A stretch of 64,000 nucleotides of DNA from assembly GCF_004342225.1 (NCBI RefSeq), contig NZ_SMAR01000019.1:1-64000 (forward strand), written 5' to 3'. The number at the start of each line of letters is the position of its first letter. Position 1 is the first letter of the stretch. Positions 1-8,261 of the stretch are shown here, in pieces. The notes under the pieces are model-generated. The model was not told the origin of the DNA. It made no database searches and worked only from the letters and a program-made list of their open reading frames with translations. A program made the position numbers and the translations under genes. The stretch is from Martelella mediterranea. Its GTDB lineage: Bacteria; Pseudomonadota; Alphaproteobacteria; Rhizobiales; Rhizobiaceae.

Positions 1-1010
1 TTTTCCTTGTCGTCAGCACCACCGGCCTGAACGGTCAGCCATGCCCGCGCAATCGACTCCCAGCTTTCAAGCGGTGAATACGGCACCCAGATATGGAATG
101 AGCGATGATAGCGCGCGCGCTCCGGATATCTGGCAATCCATTTTGCACCATTGGCCGGATCGACCATCCATGCACGGTGATGTTCATGGATCTCGCAACC
201 GCAATGAACACAGCAGAAGTGCGCCTTCTCCGGGTGTTGCGGATCAATGTGATCGCGCATATTTTCCCATTCCAGCACCTGAAGCTCACCGCAATGCGGA
301 CACGGCACATGATATCGCTCCTGTGTCCCGGCCAGATAGTTGGCCGTAATCCGGCAGCCCGGCGTAATCAGCGGGGTCGAGATCTTAAAAACCTTGCGGT
401 TGAAGAAGGCCTTCGACCGGCTGTCTGCCTGTGCCTCCGGGTCACCGGCATCATTCTTGTTCCATTTCGCCAGATCGTCCTGCACCTGTGCCCGTGGCGA
501 GATCATCGAAAGCCCTGCCGGAGAATTGGCTCCGGCAGCCTGAATGGCGCCACGACCATCAACACGTTCCTTGTAAAGGATCGAGTTGCCGCCATCGCGC
601 CCGGCTTCGGGAAAGAGTGCACGGACAGACGTGGTTTCCCGCAACAACGGCATCAGCTTTGTCTTCGACCAGCGCGAGGCATTTTCCTCTGTCGGATGGA
701 CATAGAGAAAATCGCACGGGTCGAGATCCAGCGTTCCAAGCAGAAAGATATTCGCCAGAACGGTTCCGCCCACCTGTGCCGATTTAGCAAGCGAGATGAT
801 CGAGCATGGATCATCCGGTGACAACGCCCGCAGTATCTCCGAGAAGAACGGGAACATGTCTTCACGGTATGGTCCCGGAAACGCAGAGATACGTTCGGAG
901 AAAACGATATTGTCTTTCGCCCAAGCCAGATAATTGACCGGCGGCGGCGGTTCGCAGGCATCGGCCAGCGCTTCATACATCAGCCGTTCGGGATTGAAGA
1001 GCATCGTCAT
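1..1010 (-). CDS. Phage terminase large subunit, GpA type (3' end beyond window)
   Basis: I translated the minus strand from the ATG at 1010 and the frame stays open to base 1, so at least 336 residues are present and the C-terminus is missing. The protein matches the lambda GpA terminase family, the ATPase/nuclease that cuts and packages phage DNA. Visible marks are an early FPGPYREDMFPFF segment, a Walker-A-like LAKSAQVGGT near residue 75, and two Cys pairs (CPHCGE and CCVHCG) around residues 240-270 that form the zinc ribbon typical of GpA proteins. The ATG overlaps the stop of the small-subunit gene as ATGA, implying translational coupling. Family assignment is firm; the nuclease domain lies outside the window. 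Confidence 0.9.
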   Translation of the reverse strand, partial: MTMLFNPERLMYEALADACEPPPPVNYLAWAKDNIVFSERISAFPGPYREDMFPFFSEILRALSPDDPCSIISLAKSAQVGGTVLANIFLLGTLDLDPCDFLYVHPTEENASRWSKTKLMPLLRETTSVRALFPEAGRDGGNSILYKERVDGRGAIQAAGANSPAGLSMISPRAQVQDDLAKWNKNDAGDPEAQADSRSKAFFNRKVFKISTPLITPGCRITANYLAGTQERYHVPCPHCGELQVLEWENMRDHIDPQHPEKAHFCCVHCGCEIHEHHRAWMVDPANGAKWIARYPERARYHRSFHIWVPYSPLESWESIARAWLTVQAGGADDKE

Positions 1011-1669
1011 GTTGTTTCATACGCCTCTTCGTCTTCAATCATTTCGGGTGTTTCATCCCGGATATCCCTGAAACCGGAAGCCGCCTTCGAGCGGATCCCG
1101 CGCCAGCGGCGTGCCAGTGCCTTTTGCAGATCCCGCTGCGGTAAACCGAATTCTTCAGCCAGTGCTGTCGCAAGATCAGGGATCCCCTGCTCCATCACCT
1201 TGAACGCTTCCGATATCCCGCGCCCCATATCGCGCCGGGCATCTTCGCTGCGCGTATAAATCCCGGCCTCTTCCAGCTCCTGACGTTCCATCCGGCCGGT
1301 TTTGATCTGTTGCTGGCGAAGCCGTTCACGCGCCAGCTGTTCGGCCATTGCGTCTTGAGCAGACGGCTGATGCAGCGGAAGCTCTGACGCCGGAGCCTCA
1401 GGAACATCTTTCTCTTTTTGTGTTTTTTGCCGACCCGATGCGCCGTTCAAGAAGGCCTTGCCGTTGGCCCCCAATCCTTGTGAAGGGTCAATGGAAAGCT
1501 CAAGCTGCCTGATCGCAATGTCGGGGCGGATACGCGCACGATGGCCCTGACCGACAATCGCATCGCCGTAGATCTTGCCTGATTTCAGGTATTGCGAAAC
1601 ACACGCGCCCGACACCGAAATCAGGTTGGCAAAGTCACCTTTGCTCATGCTTTCCGGTGTGTTTTCCAT
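1007..1669 (-). CDS. Phage terminase small subunit (Nu1-like)
   Basis: This 220-aa protein lies directly upstream of the large terminase and overlaps it by 4 bases. Its N-terminus (residues about 8-50, SKGDFANLISVSGACVSQYL) reads as a winged-helix/HTH DNA-binding domain like that of lambda Nu1, which recognises the packaging site. It is followed by a charged linker and an Arg/Gln-rich helical region (about 100-150), then an acidic C-terminus that could contact the large subunit. Nu1-type small subunits are usually 160-200 aa, so the length fits. The call combines the fold-like N-terminus with position; sequence identity to named members cannot be checked here. Confidence 0.8.
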   Translation of the reverse strand: MENTPESMSKGDFANLISVSGACVSQYLKSGKIYGDAIVGQGHRARIRPDIAIRQLELSIDPSQGLGANGKAFLNGASGRQKTQKEKDVPEAPASELPLHQPSAQDAMAEQLARERLRQQQIKTGRMERQELEEAGIYTRSEDARRDMGRGISEAFKVMEQGIPDLATALAEEFGLPQRDLQKALARRWRGIRSKAASGFRDIRDETPEMIEDEEAYETT

Positions 1670-1818
1670 CGCAATAAAACTGTCTCTTAATTTTAATTTT
1701 AAGGCTCGAATTTAAGGCTTCAAAATCCGGCTCAGACTGACGATACCGCGCGGTGCCAAATACCCGCGTGGCAAAGGGCCCCAGGAAGGACCCGTCGCGA
1801 TTTGGAATGACGTTGAGG

Positions 1819-2559
1819 TCAGGTCTTCGGGAAAACCTTCTTGAAGGCCCGGCGGAATGTCCGGTCCTTCTTCTGCCGCACCAGGTCGGCGACGATCTCA
1901 TTGAGCTTCAGCCGCTCCGAATAGGACGTCATCCGCACAAACAGGATCACCGGATAGAACTCCCGCTCACTGCGCCCGGAAAACCAGACGCCCGGGAACA
2001 GGTCCGAACGCCCTTGCGGGACGAAGAACTGGTTGGGCTTTGCCCGGCGCTTACGCCGTTTCGAGCCGCTGGCAACCCGCGTTGCTCCTGCCCCGCGATA
2101 GTCGATCCGAAGATCTCGCATCACGCGGTTCAAGAACCCTTGCGTCATGTTGCCGTAGCGGTCGAGCGGTGTCCGATCCGCCGGCACGGCCACCTGATTG
2201 CGCGCCATCAGCCCTCGGCCGATCAGCTGCTCCTCGAACGACTTGTGCCGACGCATGCCGCCATGGATTTCCGGGCCGAGATAGGCCGCCGCCGGAAGCC
2301 CGCCCTTGCGCCCCGATCCGCCGACAACGACCGCTGAAACCCGATTGCTCTCGCTCGCCTTATCATAGACGATCCCGCGAATGGCTCGCGCAGTCGGCCG
2401 GTCGAACACGACCTTCATCTTCGCCCGCACCGCCCGCATCCCGTCATAGGCCAGCCAGTTCAGCGCCAGCGCTTCCGCCTTGGGCAGTTCACGGCGTTGC
2501 ACCGACGTCAGCTTTGCCTCAAAGCGCGTCAGGTCGATGTCGATATGGGCGGAAAGCAA
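1819..2559 (-). CDS. Phage protein, possibly minor tail protein Z-like
   Basis: A basic 246-aa phage protein. The N-terminal half reads as helices like those of the prophage minor tail protein Z (GPZ) family, followed by a YLGPEIHGGMRRHK stretch and a DRYGNMTQGFLNRVM segment also common in such proteins. A Lys/Arg-rich block (SKRRKRRAK) lies near residue 165, and the C-terminus is again basic (RRAFKKVF). Only a TTG start at 2559 is available in frame and no clear ribosome site precedes it, so the start is uncertain. A tail gene upstream of the terminase genes would be an unusual position. Function is tentative; reality as a gene is fairly likely from codon usage and its compact fit. Confidence 0.55.
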   Translation of the reverse strand: MLSAHIDIDLTRFEAKLTSVQRRELPKAEALALNWLAYDGMRAVRAKMKVVFDRPTARAIRGIVYDKASESNRVSAVVVGGSGRKGGLPAAAYLGPEIHGGMRRHKSFEEQLIGRGLMARNQVAVPADRTPLDRYGNMTQGFLNRVMRDLRIDYRGAGATRVASGSKRRKRRAKPNQFFVPQGRSDLFPGVWFSGRSEREFYPVILFVRMTSYSERLKLNEIVADLVRQKKDRTFRRAFKKVFPKT

Positions 2560-2659
2560 ACCGATGAATTAAGGTGCAAGAACAGAACAGGCAGGCTGTT
2601 TGGCAACCTGCCCGCCTGATACGATAAATGTGCACCCGTCCTCTTTTCCCGAATAATAC

Positions 2660-2703
2660 ACGAAAACAAAACACCCGCCGGGCGTTTTCCGCCGGCGGGT
2701 GTG
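2660..2703 (-). terminator. Rho-independent terminator (minus strand)
   Basis: Perfect 11-bp arms ACACCCGCCGG at 2671-2681 and CCGGCGGGTGT at 2692-2702 enclose a 10-base loop. Read on the minus strand they are followed by a T-rich run (TTTTGTTTTCG). It would end transcription of the replication block after the 2779..3573 gene, so the 246-aa gene and the terminases probably have their own promoter between 2560 and 2660. Confidence 0.75.
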
Positions 2704-2778
2704 TTCTGATCTTTTTCAGTGTGCTCACGCTATGTCAACTCACCGTCGCAAATCAAGAAAAATCTAACGCAATAATAA

Positions 2779-3573
2779 TCACGCTATTTCAATAACTTGC
2801 TCGCTTACTTTCGCCCGAACTGCGCTCTTCCAAGGAGCAAACGAGAACCGCATCGGCACAAGGTGATACTCTTTGGTTCGCCCGAGCAGCTCCCTTTCAA
2901 GCAGCTGCAGCGCCGCCTGCCAGACCATCCAGTCAATCCGGGACAGAACCGCGCCGCGCACAGGCTCAGCCAGTTCATATTTACGATAAGCCCCCTTCAT
3001 CGGCCGACGCGCCCGACGATCGAAACCATCTGCCTCATAGAAATGCCATTGGCCGAAGCTGTCCTTCATGCGCTTTTGAACAAACCATGCCGGGCTTCCC
3101 CGGCGCATGACCATGTGTTCGGTCGGCCGTTCTGCCCACCAGTCCGGCCCGCGCTTCAGCACAGCGCATGCAACAATGAGATTATAGGCGTATCGGCCCG
3201 TCTGCCGCTCACCCCGCGCCCGTTCCTGCTCAAGCACTCGCTCCACCTCGTCGGCGATAAGTCCGCGCTCATCCTCCCATTCGGGAAACGGCTGCCAACC
3301 TTCAGGGATATCGAAACCTTCCCGCGTCAGCGCCCGCACCGCATCGGCAACCTTGAGCGCATCCTCATGCGGTTCGCCTGCGTCGACAAAACCCGGAATG
3401 ACCCCATAGCTGTTTGGCGAACGGTCCACCATTGTGCCAAGCGCCTCCACTTCCGCCATGGCCGCCCAGGCGCTGCGGATCATGGGCGGCCCGAAGGACG
3501 TGCCCGCCCCTTCCTTGCAAAGCTCTTCCGTGAAAGCCCAGGTCAACAGCTCTTTGATCGTCAATTTCTGCAT
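2779..3573 (-). CDS. Phage protein of unknown function
   Basis: A 264-aa protein starting MQKLTIKELLTWAF. The frame is open further upstream, but the ATG at 3573 is preceded by a GGAAATGGGA stretch and the upstream residues look non-coding (Asn/Lys-rich over A+T-rich DNA). I recognise no catalytic motif. The N-terminal 60 residues are helical and mention-worthy is a GTSFGPP loop; the middle is Glu/Arg rich (EDERGLIADEVERVLEQERARGE), and the C-terminal half contains several Trp residues. It follows the helicase gene after a 426-base gap that holds a large inverted repeat, so a role in replication or its control is possible but is inference only. Confidence 0.6.
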   Translation of the reverse strand: MQKLTIKELLTWAFTEELCKEGAGTSFGPPMIRSAWAAMAEVEALGTMVDRSPNSYGVIPGFVDAGEPHEDALKVADAVRALTREGFDIPEGWQPFPEWEDERGLIADEVERVLEQERARGERQTGRYAYNLIVACAVLKRGPDWWAERPTEHMVMRRGSPAWFVQKRMKDSFGQWHFYEADGFDRRARRPMKGAYRKYELAEPVRGAVLSRIDWMVWQAALQLLERELLGRTKEYHLVPMRFSFAPWKSAVRAKVSEQVIEIA

Positions 3574-3999
3574 AGCGTCCCATTTCCTTCCCAAATTTGC
3601 CGTTTGCTTCCCGTTTTGAGAATTTCCCTCCCACAGGAGATTTTGAGATTTATTGTTTTTATTGAATAATTTCGTCCCAATGGGACGATAGGGAAGATAG
3701 GGAGGGTACGCAGTAACCCTACACATGCGCGAGAAACGGATTTGTATTTTAAATGACGCCATAGCCTTCACCATTTCTCTCTTCTCGCGCGCGTCATGCG
3801 TAGGGGCGCGTTTTCCCTCCCTACCTTCCCCAGCGGCGAAACCTATTGATTTTCCAAACCTTTTGAGCGGGAGGATATTGCGTCAAAGCCTCCCGCACCT
3901 TCCCTTTCCGCCCGTCTTTCTCCCGCCGGCGGGCAGCCACGGCCGCAAATGCCGAAAACGGCGTCGCACTCAGGTCAAAGGGTCCGGGTTCGCACATCA
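3574..3999. other. 426-base gene-free stretch with nested inverted repeats (candidate phage origin)
   Basis: No credible gene lies here; short frames on both strands lack ribosome sites. The stretch holds a 140-bp imperfect palindrome (3691-3830) built from three nested arm pairs around an A+T-rich centre, plus a perfect 15-base palindrome CGTCCCAATGGGACG at 3673-3687. The strings CTTCCC and CCCTCCC recur between 3585 and 3905. Its place beside the helicase/primase genes suggests a replication origin or a regulatory site; the function is inferred. Confidence 0.5.
3691..3830. repeat. Nested inverted repeat, 140 bp
   Basis: Outer arms 3691-3706 and 3815-3830 (GGGAAGATAGGGAGGG versus its complement) match at 15 of 16 positions. 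Middle arms CCCTACACATG (3717-3727) and CATGCGTAGGG (3795-3805) match at 10 of 11. Inner arms GCGCGAGAA (3727-3735) and TTCTCGCGC (3782-3790) match at 9 of 9. The spacing between arm pairs is nearly symmetric (10 and 9 bases outside; 0 and 4 inside). The 46-base centre is A+T-rich. Confidence 0.75.
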
Positions 4000-6018
4000 T
4001 CAAAATGGCTCCGGCAGCGGGCCGTCATCGTGATACCCGGAGGCAGCGCCAACCTGCTCGCGGAATTCATCGCGAATGCGAATGCCGTAATAGACGGTGA
4101 CAGAGGACTTGCCCTTGCGGAACGAATGCATCAGTCCGTCCTCGCCCTTCCAGTTCTTCCGCGTCTGGTCGGGAAAGCGCTTGGTGAAGGTCGCCTGCTT
4201 GAATTCGGAAAGCCCCTCCTGCCGCGCAAAACGCGAATAGGCGTTGAAGAGCTCAAGCGGGCTTTCCCGGTCGCCATCGGAGCCGGTCACCATACACGCG
4301 CCGCGCACAAAGGCGCCCAGCGGGTCGTTCTCCTCGCGGTATTCCCGCGTGGCGGCGGAAATCCCCTCAGGCTCCATCAATCCACGCTGGAGATAGTCGA
4401 GCGCACCTTTCACCATCCAGGCAAAGATGCCGGCCTTTTCACCCCGAAGCTTGCGCGGAAGGTCGCGATCGACCTCGCTTTCCGGGATCTGCACATCCCA
4501 TGGCACCAGCTTCACCCGTCGCCAGATCCCGTCGCTGTCGTCGCGAATGATCGGCTTGTGGTTGCCCGACAGAATGATCTTGAATTGCGGGATCAGCTCG
4601 AAGAAATCCTGGTTAAGCCGCCGAACGGCAATCACCTCGCCGCCGGTCAGGCTTTTCACCAGCGCATCCTTCAGATGCACGCCCATTTCCGGTTCGGAAG
4701 CCGCCACCAGCCGCGCGCCGGGCAACCGGGCAAGGTCCGGCGTGGCCTCGGCGCCGGAGCGGCGCTTGTCACCGGCAAAACTGTCGATCGACATGGAAAC
4801 GGCATAGTCGCCAAGGATCTCGACCATCAAATCGACAAAGGTGGACTTGCCGTTCCGCCCCGCGCCATAGAAAAACAAGAGGCACTGTTCGGTTGTCAGC
4901 CCCAGCAGGCAATAGCCCATATAGCGCTGGATATAGGCCCGCAGATCCGCATTCGGCATCACCTGCTGAAAGAATCGCTCGAAGGCCGGCGCCATGGCGT
5001 CAGTCTTGAGTTCCACCTCGGCAAGCTTGCTGATCAGGTCGCGGGAGCGGTGTGTATCGAGGCGCGCGCGCCATTGGCGCTTGCCGTCCACTTCCTCGCA
5101 CATAAACCGCAAGGTGCCGGACTGGCAGTTGACCGCATAGAAATCGCGGTTGAATTCGCTCACTTCCCGAGAAAGATAGGGCGTCGCCTCGCTCAGCATG
5201 CAGTTCAGCTTGTTGGTCGAACAAGACGATTTTGCATGGTTGTGGCGAGACGACATCCGGCCCTTGCGGTCTTCCTCCACCGCCTCCATGGCCGCCACAT
5301 CCTTTTCCAGCCGGCCATATTCGGCATAGTGCTCGGCAGACCATGATGCGGTGGCATCTACCAGCTTGCGCTTCTCCCGCTCAGCCTCGCGACCTTTCTT
5401 GATGCGCACCTTGATGTCGGCGAGAAGATCATACTTCTCGTCTTCCCAGTCCTTGGAAGCCGGACCCAAACGCACCTTTTCCTTTTCCGCCTCGCTGGCG
5501 TCGGCAATAAGGCTGTCCAGATGCCGCAGCCGCTCGCCGCTGGCGTCGTCGTTCACCGCCGGGGGCTTGCCCATGGCCCGCATGCGCTCACGCGCCAATC
5601 GTCCGGCCTCGATTTTTGCCCGTTCATCGTCCGAGCAATCAAGCATGATTGCTTCATCGTCGATGAACTCGGCTGTCCGGTGCGCCCAGGAACGCACAAT
5701 CGCCCCGGCCGGGTCTTCCTTCCAGCGCTTGCCGTCATATCCGTGCCAGCCCACATTGATCACGCTCACCGCGCGGTCACCGTACCGGGCCACAAAGCGC
5801 CGGCCATTGCCAATGTCGGTTTCCGGTTCGCCGGCGCATTCTTCCGTCAGTTCCTCAGGCGAAAGCGCCAGGGAAGGTTCGTCCGCCTCAGGCTCGGCAA
5901 TCGGCAAAGGGTCCGGGTTTTGGGAATAGGAGGCCCGCTTGGCTTCCATCTCGGCAATGGCGGCGCGCGCTTCCGGCGAAAGGCCGCCCGTCTTTTTCTT
6001 GTCAGCCATCAGCCCCAT
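4000..6018 (-). CDS. Phage replicative helicase, D5/P4-alpha family
   Basis: A 672-aa protein of the P4-alpha/D5_N type, superfamily 3 helicases that unwind phage or plasmid DNA at the origin. The N-terminal third is charged and low in complexity (residues 1-250, with Glu/Arg-rich helices). A D5_N-like region precedes the Walker A GAGRNGKST at about residues 385-393, followed by SIDSFAGDKRRSGAEATPDLARLPGARLV and a sensor region FKIILSGNHKP. The C-terminus resembles the DNA-binding tail of the family. The start at 6018 overlaps the primase stop; an alternative ATG at 6009 is possible. It lacks an obvious primase domain of its own, which the upstream gene supplies. Confidence 0.9.
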   Translation of the reverse strand: MGLMADKKKTGGLSPEARAAIAEMEAKRASYSQNPDPLPIAEPEADEPSLALSPEELTEECAGEPETDIGNGRRFVARYGDRAVSVINVGWHGYDGKRWKEDPAGAIVRSWAHRTAEFIDDEAIMLDCSDDERAKIEAGRLARERMRAMGKPPAVNDDASGERLRHLDSLIADASEAEKEKVRLGPASKDWEDEKYDLLADIKVRIKKGREAEREKRKLVDATASWSAEHYAEYGRLEKDVAAMEAVEEDRKGRMSSRHNHAKSSCSTNKLNCMLSEATPYLSREVSEFNRDFYAVNCQSGTLRFMCEEVDGKRQWRARLDTHRSRDLISKLAEVELKTDAMAPAFERFFQQVMPNADLRAYIQRYMGYCLLGLTTEQCLLFFYGAGRNGKSTFVDLMVEILGDYAVSMSIDSFAGDKRRSGAEATPDLARLPGARLVAASEPEMGVHLKDALVKSLTGGEVIAVRRLNQDFFELIPQFKIILSGNHKPIIRDDSDGIWRRVKLVPWDVQIPESEVDRDLPRKLRGEKAGIFAWMVKGALDYLQRGLMEPEGISAATREYREENDPLGAFVRGACMVTGSDGDRESPLELFNAYSRFARQEGLSEFKQATFTKRFPDQTRKNWKGEDGLMHSFRKGKSSVTVYYGIRIRDEFREQVGAASGYHDDGPLPEPF

Positions 6019-7240
6019 CCATGCAAAGTTCGGAGAAATCGCCCGCCGTCTTCGGCGGCCAGTCTGTTGTCACCACGCGGCCGGGCGCCGAAAGCCGAAG
6101 CTCGGCGCGCTTCATCGCAAATGCGGTCATCAACGGTTCGCTGTCGCCATCGCCGATCAGCACCAGTTCTTCCACATGCTCCGGCGCCTGAAAGGCGGAT
6201 GCCGGATCGGCGTCCGGCTTCGGCAGAGGCCCGTCAACAAAGACAGACCGCTCCACGCCACGCTTGTCTATGCGTTTCTGGATCGGGTGTTTTTCCCGGT
6301 TCGCTGCAGGCCCGGCGAGATTGCCGAGCGATCCGGCGGCGCAATAAAACGTGTCGGAGCGAAAACGCTCCAGACCGGCAACGGCGGCGACATTTTCAAT
6401 GCCCTCGGCAACCACCCAGCGCTTCAAGGTCAGGTCTCCGAGCACGGGAATAATCATGCCCTTGTGCAGGCCCTGCATCTTTTTGGTGGGCAAGGTCGCG
6501 CCATCATCGTCAAGGATCTCCGGACGGCGTTTCGGCTTCACCTTCAGGTCAATCCAGGTTTCGTGACATCCAAGCACCTTGCCGGAAAGGTCGACAAAAG
6601 GCGCAATCATAGCCGGACCGGAATAAATATGGGCCGGCCGGCCAAACTGGTCGATGCCGTGCCAATAGGTATGCCGCAAATCGCAACGGATGTTTTCAAA
6701 CACACCCTCTGGCATCACATGCCCTGTGCGCAGACGAAGATATTCGCGCAACGTCCTGCCCTCACCCGGCCTCACAAGCGCAGCGCCAAAATAAATGCCA
6801 CGCGCCTTGTTCATCGCTTTTGTGCGATAATACTGCTTGTGCTTCGCCGCCGTTGCCGCGCGCGCTTCGGCTTCGGCCCGGGCTTTCGCCAGCCGGTCTT
6901 CCCGTTCCCGTTGCTCTTCCGCGCTTTCTGAATTTTCTCCATCAGGTACAGGTCGACCCAGCACAGCCGCGCATGCGCCAAGAAACCCGGCGCGCGCGGA
7001 AAGATCGTAACCACATTCATGCGCCGCCAGAGAAATGGCATCGTGCCCGCCCGTTCCGCATTTGCGGCAGTTCCAGACACCTTTGATGACATTCACCGCA
7101 TAGGCATCCGTACCGCCCATCTGCGGGCAGGGCCCCGTCCATTCCGCCCCGCGCGCCGCCAGCCGCTCAAACGTCACCGCTGCGACGGAAAGTGAGACCG
7201 CCCGTGCTTCCTCGATAAAGCTCTCGATCATGTCACTCAT
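6002..7240 (-). CDS. Phage DNA primase, CHC2-like zinc finger plus Toprim domain
   Basis: A 412-aa protein from the ATG at 7240 (MSDMIESFIEE); the open frame upstream is ignored because the 56-aa gene ends there and the coding sense starts at this ATG. An N-terminal zinc-binding region shows C-P...C-R-K-C-G-T-G-G, with an Asp where CHC2 fingers usually carry His. A Glu/Arg/Ala-rich linker with likely coiled coil (about 110-150) follows. The C-terminal half is a Toprim-like domain, with VVAEGIENVAA supplying the acidic Glu and LIGDGDSE the Asp-x-Asp. It would make primers for the helicase encoded next; the two genes overlap by 17 bases. Confidence 0.85.
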   Translation of the reverse strand: MSDMIESFIEEARAVSLSVAAVTFERLAARGAEWTGPCPQMGGTDAYAVNVIKGVWNCRKCGTGGHDAISLAAHECGYDLSARAGFLGACAAVLGRPVPDGENSESAEEQREREDRLAKARAEAEARAATAAKHKQYYRTKAMNKARGIYFGAALVRPGEGRTLREYLRLRTGHVMPEGVFENIRCDLRHTYWHGIDQFGRPAHIYSGPAMIAPFVDLSGKVLGCHETWIDLKVKPKRRPEILDDDGATLPTKKMQGLHKGMIIPVLGDLTLKRWVVAEGIENVAAVAGLERFRSDTFYCAAGSLGNLAGPAANREKHPIQKRIDKRGVERSVFVDGPLPKPDADPASAFQAPEHVEELVLIGDGDSEPLMTAFAMKRAELRLSAPGRVVTTDWPPKTAGDFSELCMDGADG

Positions 7241-7403
7241 GCCGATCACCGCTTTCTGCCGCATGCCGTTCAGCCTGCATTTCTTCCTGCAGCAAGCGCG
7301 CCTCACGCTGAAACCTGTCAGGAGCGTGCCGAAAATCCTTCCCGATCGCGAAATCGCCAAAGCGGCGTTTGCGCCAATCCGGGTTCAACCTGCTCAGCTC
7401 CAT
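7233..7403 (-). CDS. Small phage protein, 56 aa
   Basis: A short minus-strand frame beginning MELSRLNPDW and ending AESGDRHE. Its ATG (7403) overlaps the stop of the 123-aa gene, and its TGA (7233-7235) overlaps the start region of the primase, so it fills exactly the gap between two genes in an operon where every other junction also overlaps. The product is very charged (Arg, Glu, Gln) and probably one amphipathic helix. No family is recognised. Confidence comes from the tight coupling rather than from homology. Confidence 0.6.
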   Translation of the reverse strand: MELSRLNPDWRKRRFGDFAIGKDFRHAPDRFQREARLLQEEMQAERHAAESGDRHE

Positions 7404-7765
7404 TTCCCGCCTCCCGCCACGCGCTTCTGCATAGGTGCAGCATCGTGAATGCTGGCGAGCAACGCGGCCTCGGCCGCGTCACGGCGCGCGCGCCAGTCAT
7501 CCAGCTGCGCGGCAAATTCCGCCGTCATCCCGAATAGCTCGCCGTGCTGACGCCGAAACCGGAATGCCTCCTGCATTTCGAAGCTGTCGAGCGTTCCCCT
7601 GAACCAGTAGCCGACCGCGCGGGAACCATCGGGGATGACGCCGATCGCGGCCACGCTGTCCGCAATCGCAGCCCACGCCGGCAGGCCATAAAGCCCCTGG
7701 CGAAACACCATCAGGCAGGCCTTGTATGGATCATCGGTCAGAAGATGCAGGCGAATGTCAGTCAT
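7394..7765 (-). CDS. Phage protein of unknown function, 123 aa
   Basis: The ATG at 7765 (MTDIRLHLLTDDPYK) follows a GGGCGGGG stretch and overlaps the end of the 167-aa gene by 8 bases. The protein has a hydrophobic core segment (GLYGLPAWAAIADSVAAIGVIPDG) and a helical C-terminus (AAQLDDWRARRDAAEAALLASIHDA). I recognise no catalytic or DNA-binding motif. Its position among regulatory and replication genes suggests an early phage function, but none can be named. Confidence 0.6.
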   Translation of the reverse strand: MTDIRLHLLTDDPYKACLMVFRQGLYGLPAWAAIADSVAAIGVIPDGSRAVGYWFRGTLDSFEMQEAFRFRRQHGELFGMTAEFAAQLDDWRARRDAAEAALLASIHDAAPMQKRVAGGGKWS

Positions 7766-8261
7766 CGCCCCGCCCTGCGGCATCGAGAACCCGGCACACA
7801 TCCGCCTCAGGGATGCGGCAGACACGACCAATCTCTTCCGTGGTCAGAAGTTCCGTTTCCCACAAATCGAGAATGCGCAGCTTTATCGTCTTGGTGATCG
7901 CAACCGGCATGACCGGATCGGCGCTTTGACTCCGATGGCTGCGCCAGGGCGCGACAACGCCTAGCGTCTCAAAAATCTGGTCGGCCAGCAGATAAAGCTC
8001 CTGACGAACAGGATCCCGCAACGGTCCGGGCCCCATGGCTTCCGCCGTCTTCCGGCAATGGATGCCATAATGCATGGCGTCGGCAACACTCACCCGGCCA
8101 TTGCCGGCACAAGTCCTGCACCGGCATTCGTTGAAACGCAGATACCCCTCGCCCTTGCATTCCGGGCAAATCAGGCGTGTGACACGCGGCATGGCATTCA
8201 TGGTCTTGCTCCTGTCAGAAGTGGAAGTCTCGAAAGTCGTGAGGAAAAGCAGGGCTGTCAT
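7758..8261 (-). CDS. Zinc-finger (CXXC) phage protein with C-terminal HTH-like segment
   Basis: A 167-aa protein. The ATG at 8261 sits in an ATGA overlap with the GcrA-like gene and has a GGAGGGCGG ribosome site; MNAMPRV further in is an alternative. Residues about 30-55 hold CPECKGEG...CRCRTCAGNGR, two CXXCXGXG repeats as in the DnaJ central zinc domain. The last 35 residues (LTTEEIGRVCRIPEADVCRVL) read as a helix-turn-helix. A DNA- or protein-binding regulator is likely, but no named family fits the whole protein. Confidence 0.65.
   Translation of the reverse strand: MTALLFLTTFETSTSDRSKTMNAMPRVTRLICPECKGEGYLRFNECRCRTCAGNGRVSVADAMHYGIHCRKTAEAMGPGPLRDPVRQELYLLADQIFETLGVVAPWRSHRSQSADPVMPVAITKTIKLRILDLWETELLTTEEIGRVCRIPEADVCRVLDAAGRGDD

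Noticed and set aside
3949-5346. 465-codon open frame on the plus strand opposite the helicase gene
   Set aside because: It is antisense to a gene with clear helicase motifs, lacks a ribosome site and has no recognisable domain; long antisense frames are expected in G+C-rich DNA.
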